Positions 11,401-20,456 of a DNA stretch of 32,436 bases are shown in pieces (positions within the stretch are counted from its first letter, which is position 1; the number at the start of each line of letters is the position of its first letter). This DNA comes from Irineochytrium annulatum (lineage: Eukaryota; Chytridiomycota; Chytridiomycetes; Chytridiales; Chytridiaceae): contig JADGJL010000158.1 in NCBI GenBank assembly GCA_027600665.1, forward strand, positions 1-32,436, written 5' to 3'. The notes under the pieces were generated by a model that had not been told where the DNA came from, searched no databases, and was given only the letters and a program-made list of their open reading frames with translations. A program made the translations under genes and the position numbers.

Positions 11401-13520
11401 ACGGCATGTGATCGAAGAAGCGGCACCGGTGGAACACGATCGACGCCCCCGCGGGCTTCTCGTCTCGGCTGGCACCTGACCTCGCGAGGTTCCCCTTCAC
11501 ATTCTGAGGGCGTAGGAGCGTGAGGAAGTCCTTGGACAGCGGCGGGCCACCCTTGCCCTTCTTTAGGGAAACGGGCGCGGCCGAGATCGAGGCGATGGGC
11601 CTCATGCCCGCGCCGGCGATCTCCTCCTTCCTCCTCTTCGTCGCCCGCTGTCGATCCTCCGGGTCCTCCGGCGGCCACGGCCTCTCGGCCTTCTCCTTGT
11701 TGATCTTCTCCTTCATCCTCTCCCATTTGGCCTGCTTGGGCGGTAAGATTGCCGGCTGTGGCACGACCTCGCTCACCACCGGTGCCGGCTCCGCCCTCTT
11801 CCGCTTCTTGCCCGACTTTAGCTTCTCAGACTCCACCACTTCCTCTGCTCGGGGTGTCTCGTTCTTTGGATGGCTCTTCGGCTTCTTGATGTCAGATTCC
11901 GCGATCTTAGGGTGGTCGTATCTATTTCGCACCCTTGTAAGCACACGAGGTATTGTAGGGAACAGCTTGATCACGCACCTGCTCTTAAATCCCTCATCCG
12001 CAGCACCTGCCGCGCGCTTCTTCTTTTGCGAGACGGGCTTAGCCACCTTCTTTTCTGGTTCGGGCCTGTTGTGAATATGTTTAAGCACAACAATGGTGGA
12101 CACAGAAGGCTACACAAACCCACCTGCTCTCGGTTTCCTCCTTCGTCGTGGCTGCAGCGGCCGCGCGCTTATGTTTCCGCTTGACCGGCTTAGACGCTGC
12201 GGACTCCTCGGCCTGCGTCTCCGCCTCATCCGCGGTAACAAGCGCCGCCTCCGTTTCCTCTTCCGTCGTTGCGGCAGTTGCCGTGTTTGTCTTCTTTTTC
12301 CGCTTGGTCCGCTTAGCCGTAGCCGGACCCTTCGCTTCGCCCTCGTCAGCCGTGATAACCGCAACCTCGGCTCCCGCGTCGATCTTTGCGGCCGCGCGCT
12401 TGTATTTCCGCTTGGTCAACTTAGGCGCTGCCGGGTGCTCCAGCTCCATCTCGTCGGACGAGACGGCCGCCGTCTCCGTATCCTCGCCCGCCGCAGCGGC
12501 TGCTGCTCGCCGGCGTTCCCGCTTGCTCAGCTTCCGCGTCGCCGGTCCATCGGTCTCGCCCTCGTCAGCCGTAACGACTGCAACCTCTGCTTCCCCAACG
12601 ACCTCAGCGGCCGCGCGCTTGTGCTTCCGTTTGGTCAGCTTAGGTGCTGCCGAGTGATTCGGCTTTACTTCATCGGACGTGACTCCCGCAGTCTCTATAT
12701 TCTCGCCCGCCCCAGCTGCACGCCGGCGTTCCCGCTTGCTCGGCTTCCGCCCCGCCAGTCCATGCGTCTCGCCCCCGCCAGCCGTGACGGCCGCCATCTC
12801 CGCTTCCCCATCGGTCGCAGCAGCCGCGTTATCCTTTTTCTTCTGCTTGAGCGACTTGGAAGGCGCTGGACCATCCGCATTGCCCTCGTCAGCCGTGACA
12901 GACGCCGCCACCGCTTCCTCGTCCGTCGCAGCAATAGCCGCACGGTTCTTCTTATTTTTTCGCTTGGTAGGGTTGGACGGCTCCACCCTCTCGGCCTCGT
13001 TCTCGTCAGCTATAACGGCCGCCGTCGCGTTCTCCTTTTCTCTCGAAGCAGCAGCCGCGGTCTTCTTTCTCTGCCTGAACGAATTGGAAGGTGCCGTCCC
13101 CTTAGCTTCGTTCTCATCAACCGTAACGACCGTTGTATCCGCCTCCATCTCTTCAGCAGCTGTAGCCGCGCGCTTGTCCCTCCGCTTATTCCGCTTCCGC
13201 GGCGAAACCTCAATCTCCACCTCATCCGAAGCATCGACCGCGTCGACCGCGTCCATCATCTCGACGGCCTTCCCTTTATGGTCCTTCTGCCTCCCCCGCT
13301 TCCCCTCGCCTCCGGCCTCCACAACCTCCACGTCGTCGAATGTCGCTCTCATAACGTCGTCCTCACTGGCCTTCTTCTTCTTCCGTTTCCGCTCGTCCCC
13401 AAGCTTCACGACGCCGCCGTCCACCGCGATCAACTTTTTCCTGGCACTGTGGTGCCCTCCGGCGGATAACACGGCGCCTGCGTCGTCGCCGTCGTCCGGG
13501 CGGTCCTTCTTGTGAGGCAT
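8433..13520 (-). CDS. UTP4: Utp4/Cirhin WD40 nucleolar protein with a large repeat-rich N-terminal extension
   Basis: Exons: 13520-12124, 12065-11979, 11933-11222, 11143-9860, 9812-9228, 9167-8433 (1599 aa). Utp4 is a t-UTP subunit of the small-subunit processome, needed for pre-18S rRNA transcription and processing in the nucleolus. The family signature begins at about residue 663 with HRCRFFDHMPSAINALAF. It continues through DVEIWNP, ITEWDL, ESGGGSIWCMAVSPSG, VGCEDGCVRIF, SHDVRALAL and SGGVDT repeats, and ends with the typical ERPLL...KRYGT tail. Family members normally start a few residues before HRCRFF. Here residues 1-662 are an extra Lys/Arg/Ala/Glu-rich extension joined by phase-compatible introns, with no stop and no ATG close to the usual start; the nearest in-frame Met is at 11605. 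A second basic/acidic insert sits near the C-terminus. Either this is a true fusion or an upstream gene has been merged into the model. The introns at 11934-11978 and 9168-9227 are multiples of three without stops. Confidence 0.9.
12124..13205 (-). repeat. About ten degenerate 35-41-residue coding repeats in the UTP4 extension
   Basis: Each unit has a basic block (KRKHKRAAA, or SKRERRRAAA in a second type) followed by an acidic block resembling EAEVAVVTADEGET and a G-P-A linker. Near the middle the two unit types alternate, giving a higher-order repeat. The DNA block CGGCGTTCCC (plus strand) recurs at 12511 and 12724, 213 nt apart. GCGGCCGCGCGCTTGT recurs at 12388 and 12607, 219 nt apart. The array was probably built by tandem duplication in frame. 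Such alternating basic/acidic low-complexity tracts are common in nucleolar proteins. Confidence 0.85.
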
Positions 13521-13969
13521 TTAACAGAAAAAAAGGATCGCTCAAGCCGACCTGTTCAAGCCATATGAAATTGACCACCTGTCCTTGACCCATGGAGTAT
13601 AGTGGGTGCATAGGGCATCATGACAGGCTCATGACAGCGAATATCCTGGTGGAAGTGTGCCCCGGCCCCTTTCCGACTTCATGTGTGCGTATGGTGAGGT
13701 ATTACGCGGTCATCGCCCAACCCCTTGAATGAGGGCAGGGAGCCCGTCCCGTCCGCCTTTGTTGAACAGTGGGACGGCCAGGTCCCGCTCCGATGGTTTG
13801 ACGAACGGAAACATCCAAGCGACGATATCAACGTGTATATATCTCTCTTGCTTAGGCCCTTTGTAATTGGCAACGACATCGATCTGAAACGCCGCAAGGC
13901 TTGAACGAAGCGGCTTGTGAGTGCGGTCGCGTCATTTTTCTTTCCCATTCATCACCTCATCCGCCAGCG
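13521..13969. promoter_or_regulatory. Bidirectional promoter region between UTP4 and the MTR-1-P isomerase gene
   Basis: These 449 bp separate two divergent start codons. No gene lies between them. A TATA-like run (GTGTATATATCT) is near 13830-13842, about 135 bp upstream of the isomerase ATG. I saw no clear match to yeast ribosome-biogenesis motifs. Confidence 0.45.
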
Positions 13970-15432
13970 ATGGCGACGCTCGAGGCCATCGTTTACGACG
14001 CCAGCGTCGGCTCGCTGAAGATCCTTGATCAGCTTCTCCTCCCCTTCACCAGCGTCTACGTCGACGTCAAAGGCGTCGCAGATGGCCACGACGCCATCAA
14101 GACCATGAAGGTTCCCCTCCCCCATCGCTTCTCCCTTCACCCCCATCTAACATACCCCACTCTTCCAGGTCCGCGGAGGTATTGCTTCCCTGATCGTCCT
14201 GGTGCCCCGTATATCTCTGATCATGTTTGCCAAACAGCCCCCGCCATCGCCATCGTCGCTGCCCTCTCCCTCGCCGTCGAGCTCCGCGGCAAATCCAACA
14301 CCTTTACCACCGCCTCCTCCGCGCATTCCTTCATCAAAACCTCCCTCGACCACTTGCGCACGTCCCGCCCGACGGCCGTGAATCTGTTTGAGGCGGCGGC
14401 GCGCTTGGAGGCTGTATCCGAGGATGCGTCGAAGGCATCCTCGGATGCGACGGCGCAGCAGGTCGTCCAGGCGTATCTAAGCCATGCGGAGCGCATGCTG
14501 AGGCAGGATATCGAGGACAACAGGAATATCGGGAGGTTCGGGGCGGAATATGTGCTTGCCAAGGCCCACGAGGGGGACGAGATCAACATCATCACGCACT
14601 GCAACACAGGGAGCTTGGCGACGGCTGGATGGGTGCGTTGTTGACGCGCATGTTTTTTGCGACGCAAGACTTTTTCTCAGATTCTTTCTTACCCGCGCTT
14701 GTGCGATTCAGGGAACGGCCCTCGGCATCATCCGCAGCCTTCACGAAGGGAATCGCTTGAACCACGTCTTCTGTACCGAGACGAGGCCATACAACCAGGG
14801 TGGGAGGTTGACGGCTTACGAGCTGGTCTATGAGAAGATACCATCGACCTTGATCACGGATAGCATGGCCAGCGCGCTGATGAGGAGCAGGAAAGTTGCG
14901 GCTGTGGTGGTTGGCGCCGACAGGTTTGATTCACCCCCATTCTCTCCACACCTGGTCTGCTGCTAACGCGATAAAACAAAAAGGGTCGCAGCAAATGGGG
15001 ACACGGCCAACAAGATCGGGACCTACCAGCTTGCCATCGTGGCCGCGTACCACGGCGTTCCCTTCATCGTCGCCGCGCCCTCAACGTCCATCGACCTCGG
15101 CATGCCGTCCGGCGCCGACATCCATATTGAGGAGAGGGCCGGAAACGAGGTGACGTCCATCAGGGGCTTGACGAGCGACCGAAAGATCGAGACAGTGGAC
15201 ATCGCGGCCCCGGGGATCGGGGTTTGGAACCCGAGTTTCGATGTAAGTTGTTTGGCTTCTAGCTTTCGATGGGGTTACCGTTACTCGAGAAATACTCACT
15301 CGGCGCGCAATTTTTTTTCTTAAGGTTACTCCGGCGAAGCTGATCTCGGCCATCGCGACCGAGAAGGGGATCGTCGTCAAGTCCGGGTCGCAGGACGTAT
15401 ACGACATGAAGAAGTCTTTGAACTCATTTTAA
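13970..15432 (+). CDS. MRI1: S-methyl-5-thioribose-1-phosphate isomerase (methionine salvage)
   Basis: Exons: 13970-14110, 14169-14178, 14238-14632, 14712-14923, 14984-15242, 15325-15432 (374 aa, normal for the family). The enzyme converts 5-methylthioribose-1-phosphate to 5-methylthioribulose-1-phosphate in the cytosolic methionine salvage pathway. It belongs to the eIF2B-alpha/beta/delta-like fold. Family motifs seen are [16 protein letters not shown] (residues 45-60), [16 protein letters not shown] with the expected catalytic Cys172, [11 protein letters not shown], and [19 protein letters not shown] with the expected catalytic Asp252. These distinguish it from the eIF2B subunits. Exon 2 is only 10 nt (GTCCGCGGAG) yet supplies the VRGA core of the first motif. 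The ATG at 13970 is chosen because family members start close to this point; the upstream in-frame start is a TTG. Confidence 0.95.
14169..14178 (+). other. 10-nt micro-exon (exon 2) of the isomerase gene
   Basis: The exon is flanked by TTCCAG before and GTATTG after. It joins phase 0 to phase 1 and completes V-R-G-A. Reading straight through instead shifts the frame and destroys the conserved APAIAIV stretch, so the micro-exon is required by the protein. Confidence 0.9.
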
Positions 15433-15937
15433 CGGTTCACGACCGGTGGGCAGCGGGAGTGGTTTTGTGAAAGAAGAATAAATCTGGATCTTCATACGAT
15501 AACCTTATTGCTCGGTATTCTCCGCCATAGCAATCGCTGGAACGTTTGACTGTCATCGCAAATGAACGTGCAAGGCTTTTGTTTTGGACGTGTAATGTAT
15601 ATAAATCACGCCAATTCTAAACCTGGGTGGAGTTGGAATATCGCACGTACAGCACACATTAAACATGTGCTCTTTGATCTGGCGGATATAGAAGTGCTCA
15701 ACACAGAGTTACTTTTCTTCATATTAAACAAACCCTATCTCCTAAGAGATAAAAACTGAAGCTGGTCATGAGCTTCGATAAACCTATACAATCGATCTAT
15801 CAACCCCAACCTGCATTCCATGTCGTGCTCTATTTTTTTAGCAAGACTGTCTACCTCTCTTCGAAATCATTAACCGACGCCATCCACACACCAAAATAAA
15901 GCCCTCTCCCCCCACTCGACCCATACAAGGTCACAAT
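15433..15937. other. Convergent 3' intergenic region
   Basis: This AT-rich spacer lies between the tail-to-tail isomerase and deacetylase genes. It should contain both 3' untranslated regions. Small plus-strand frames here (for example 15562-15759) have no recognisable features. Confidence 0.5.
15477..15482 (+). promoter_or_regulatory. Polyadenylation signal of the isomerase gene
   Basis: A canonical AATAAA lies 45 nt after the stop codon. Confidence 0.55.
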
Positions 15938-18867
15938 CTAAGATAAGGCATCGACCTGCGACGCAAGAATCCTGCTCTTTATGAAGTTAAAGGCCTCGTC
16001 CCGATGCCTTATCATCAACTCCGCGAGCGTTTGAGAAAACTTATCTGCGGAAATAGTCAAATTTCAGTCTACCTCAACCCGCCGTTTACCGTTGGTGACA
16101 TTAAACGCATCTCTCCCCGGGTGACTATATCCCGAAATGTACTGATGCACAATGTCGCTCTTCACAGACGGCAAGATCTTCCGGGGGCCCGTCCGATGCG
16201 AGAAGAGAATCGCACAGTACACTCGGCTATCCACGTCGGCTGCATTGGATGACGTTACACGAAAGACAACAGGATGAACGAATCAACGGCAAGAGGACGA
16301 ACCGAACTGATTCACAATGTCCGCGACGATGTCCGCGCCGCGGCCGGCCCCGATGAGGATGAACATGCTCGAGGGAGATGTGCTAAGTTTACGTTAACCT
16401 TGACCGCTTAGGGAAAAGCAACGTACCTTGAGACGGCCTCCCACAGCCGTCGTCCCGAAGCAAGAACGGCTTCGTTCACGTTGGCGGACACGTGCTTCTC
16501 GAAGGCTGACGCGCAGAAGTCTGTCGCCACCATCGGGTGGCCGCGGGACAGGATTTCGTGGTAGTAGGATGCGGGCCCGTCTGACTAGCATACAAAAATG
16601 CGTTGGATATTGCTCGAATGGAGACCGGCATTGCGTCAAGTCGGTACCATACCACTTTTTGTTCCATCCCAGGGCCTTCGCCATAAACATAATAGGCACT
16701 AAAACCGTTTTAGCACACTTCACCGATGGAAGCCCGCACAGGGTTCAAAGTCTAATACCTTTCACTTAATACTATAAATAGCGGGAGCTTATTAACGGGC
16801 AGCGATTGACTTTTGACAGAGTCAGCTCGCATTTAGACTGAAGATCCACCGTACCTGGCGAAAACCTCCATTGGATCCACAGCGTCGAAACTCGGCTCGA
16901 CATTGTCCATCGTCATTATCGGGGCGATTTGGAGCGGCGTCAACCTTAGCAACCCCATCATGATCGACCGTGTGTACCATCGGACTGCCGTTGAGACCGG
17001 GAAGCACATCGGGTCCAGCACTGTTAACACACATCAGTACTCGAGACAAGAAAGAAGTCCGAATACCATCCCTCGACACATCGACGTACTGCTTCGTCCC
17101 CAGCTCCGGCATGATCACCTTCCTCCCAAAGCAATCCCAGTACTGCGCGTGATACCCAATAACCTTCTCAATCGTGTCGTGGCAGGACTGCTTCACGTCC
17201 TCGATGTTAGGCAGCTGGGCCAATGGATCCCCGAGCAAGGCGGAGGCGCACGCGGCGGCGGCCTTAGCTACGACGGGGATGTTGTAGCCACCCTAAAGAT
17301 ATGTTAGGGCAATCTGGAACTGGCGGGAGGATGCATTACCTCGAGCGCGAGGACCACATGTCCACCGGCGAGACCCATCAGTTTTCGTGTGAGATGCGCG
17401 AAGCCCATAGGGGTAACATTGCATTCCCCTAGCGGGTCACCTTCAGCCGCATCGAAGCCGGCCGACACTATTTTCGTTAATACATATCGCATGAGGAAGC
17501 GGCTCACCGATGACGATATCCGGATCAAACTCGTTCGCTATCGGCATCAGTATCCGCTTCCAGACCAGTAAATAGTCGGGGTCGCCGAATCCCGTTGATG
17601 GCCAAGGAACGTTCACATTCCTACCGTTGTGCGTTATGAAAAGAACTTTTGCGGCAAAAGATACGCACCTCCCCCTCGCCAAGGGACCACCGACCGAATC
17701 CGCATCCGCCTGCTTCATGAACGGGTAGAAGTCGCCGTTCTCGTAGCGGTGAACCGAGAAGTACAGGACGTCCATGTCGTTGTAGAATTCCTGTTGGGTT
17801 CCGTTTCCTGTATGTCATAGATTAAGACCACCGCTGTTCACTTTATGCACAAACCGTGGTGGATATCCCAGTCGACAATTAGGACCCTTCTCGCCTTCCC
17901 AAGCCGGATAATTTCTCGAGTTGCTACCGCGACGTTGTTGACATGGCAGAAGCCCCTAGTGAGATGAGCATCTTATGACTGTTTAAGAGGGTCTCACATT
18001 GCCTAAACGAACGATTGTAAGCATTAATGAAAATATCGGAGAAGTCAAGCAGAGAGTATCTCACCTTGTCCTTTTCCGCATGATGTCCTGGCGGCCTTCT
18101 TTATTTAGCAAGCGGCTTTTAACGTCTGAAAACTTTACCGCACTATAGCAAATGCATTCGGAACTTGGCCCGACAATACGGCTAAACATGCCGATATAAC
18201 TCCCCCACACGCCACCCGGGCGCACATCGCCGTATCCGGAGTGAAAAAGATGTCGGTGTCCGTGTCCGCCAGTCTCTTAAGCTCAATCTCCGAAGCGTCT
18301 ACACCACCGTTAACAGACCGGTCTTGAGATGAAATATACTTTGAGACTTCTCCAGATTCCGCACCAGTCTTGCGCTATGCACCAGCCGCAAAGGATCCTG
18401 CCCATCGCCCACGGAGTCGGCCGTGACGGCCTTTATCATCTGACACCGGTCCTTTATCCCCCGCCGCCGAAGCTCCATGTAGATTCCGCGGATCCGCTCA
18501 GGGATTTCCGGGTATTCGACTTTGCCCTGGCTCGAAAGGGAGTAGGGCTGCGAGTGGCCCAACAGACGAACATCGTATACCAATCCTGTTTTATTTTTAC
18601 GTAGTTTTAAAAAGTAGTCCCCAAAAAAAGTATAAAATATTGTGATATACCTGTAGTCGGCGGCTTATTGTTATCCACAACAGGCAGGGCTTTTGGCGCG
18701 GCGGCTGCTGCCTTGGGTGCATCGTCCTCGGCTGTCTGCATGGCGGACCCAGCCCCCGGCTGAACAATCGAATCGACTTCGCCCGCGAGCTCATCGTCCA
18801 CCTCTCCCATTTGTGCATCCACGTCCCCTTGGGTGTCTCCGTTCGCGACACTGCTGGCCTCTGTCAT
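15938..18867 (-). CDS. HDA1: Class II histone deacetylase (Hda1/Clr3 type)
   Basis: Exons: 18867-18651, 18585-18340, 18298-18139, 18095-18065, 18002-17998, 17955-17855, 17807-17669, 17620-17508, 17467-17340, 17292-17067, 17020-16855, 16809-16759, 16698-16653, 16584-16427, 16382-16303, 16239-16090, 16044-15938 (707 aa, the usual Hda1/Clr3 size). This is a zinc-dependent nuclear lysine deacetylase. An acidic, Ala-rich N-terminus precedes the catalytic domain. Visible motifs are VRPPGHHAE (charge-relay His212/His213), [12 protein letters not shown] (Zn ligands Asp250 and His252), [14 protein letters not shown] (Asp343) and LEGGYN (Tyr383), so the enzyme should be active. The C-terminal third matches the Arb2-like domain found in fungal class II enzymes, ending in a helical [10 protein letters not shown] tail. 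There are sixteen introns of 40-68 nt. Exon 5 is 5 nt long. Exon 13 could end at GTG or three bases earlier. The start is 49 bp from the divergent NKAP gene. Confidence 0.93.
17998..18002 (-). other. 5-nt micro-exon (GCAAT) of the deacetylase gene
   Basis: The exon lies between introns 18003-18064 (GTGAGA...TTTAG) and 17956-17997 (GTGAGA...ACTAG). It completes K-A-M-G-F-C, directly after the HHAE active-site motif. Without these five bases the preceding exon (phase 0) cannot join the [11 protein letters not shown] exon, which needs two bases of phase. Confidence 0.88.
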
Positions 18868-18916
18868 CGCTCGTTTAATTGCTAACTCACTGATTGTGAA
18901 ACTCGACCTGGCGTAA
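18868..18916. promoter_or_regulatory. 49-bp shared intergenic promoter between HDA1 and NKAP
   Basis: Only 49 bp separate the two divergent ATGs. Each gene's transcription start must lie inside this gap or inside the other gene's coding region. A small inverted element is visible (ACTCACTGATTGTGAAACTC). No TATA box is obvious. Confidence 0.6.
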
Positions 18917-19962
<1,046 letters not shown>

Positions 19963-20111
19963 CCAATGTATTGCGTGTTGACTGCGATTGCTTAATGATA
20001 TTACTTGTACATTCTTCGCCGCCTTCCCCGTTTACTACAACTTGCTGAACAAAGCGGCTATTGCAGACGGTGTTTTCGCGTCCGCCAAATCGAAGTCGAC
20101 AGTTCCAGAAT

Positions 20112-20408
20112 CTAGAAATCGTACATGAGGTAACTGGCACCGGCGATCACTGGCTCCCCACCTGTTGTCGCGGAAATCCTCGAATAGTCCCCCTTTTCCT
20201 CCGTCTTGAACTTTAGCTCCTGATTCCGCTCGGCCATCCGGGCCAGGTCGTTCACAGCGAATATGCTTAAAGCGGGGCGTGCCGCGCACTTCTCCGAGCC
20301 GAAGGTGATGCGAACCTCGCGGAGCTTCGCGATGACTGAGTCGCTGACCAGGCAGTCAGCCGTCAGGTTCGCCCGCAACGCCCGGACGGAGAAGGCGTTC
20401 AACCGCAT
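20112..20408 (-). CDS. Small protein, possibly of the L51/S25/CI-B8 mitochondrial family (mL53-like)
   Basis: This is an uninterrupted 98-codon ORF with a proper ATG. The central part (KLREVRITFGSEKCAARPAL, then a helical stretch and NQELKFKTEEKG) recalls the thioredoxin-like fold of small mitochondrial ribosomal proteins such as mL53 or the complex I B8 subunit. In these a beta strand is followed by a basic patch, a helix and an N-x-E/L strand. The similarity is weak and by eye only. An N-terminal mitochondrial signal is not obvious, although the first 14 residues carry three Arg and no acids. Its start lies 48 bp from the divergent AAA gene, which mirrors the HDA1/NKAP arrangement and supports a real gene. 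Its stop is 149 bp from the end of NKAP. Confidence 0.5.
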   Translation of the reverse strand: MRLNAFSVRALRANLTADCLVSDSVIAKLREVRITFGSEKCAARPALSIFAVNDLARMAERNQELKFKTEEKGDYSRISATTGGEPVIAGASYLMYDF

Positions 20409-20456
20409 TTTGATGAAAAGACTTGACCGCTGGTCTTATCATCAGATGTCAAATGA
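20409..20456. promoter_or_regulatory. 48-bp shared promoter/leader between the small ORF and the AAA gene
   Basis: The gap contains an upstream ORF (ATG at 20413, TAG ending at 20466) that overlaps the AAA start. Two further out-of-frame ATGs are at 20446 and 20453. A TGA directly abuts the AAA ATG at 20457, which fixes that start. Confidence 0.5.

Noticed and set aside
12093..13469. 458-codon open frame on the plus strand opposite the UTP4 extension
   Set aside because: It is a shadow of the repetitive GC-rich minus-strand exon, has no domain, and is rich in Arg/Leu/Ser as expected from an antisense frame.
16044..16072. Alternative 28-nt intron or early TGA stop at 16064 at the end of the deacetylase
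   Set aside because: A 45-nt intron at 16045-16089 keeps phase and adds a plausible helical C-terminus ending exactly at a TAG.
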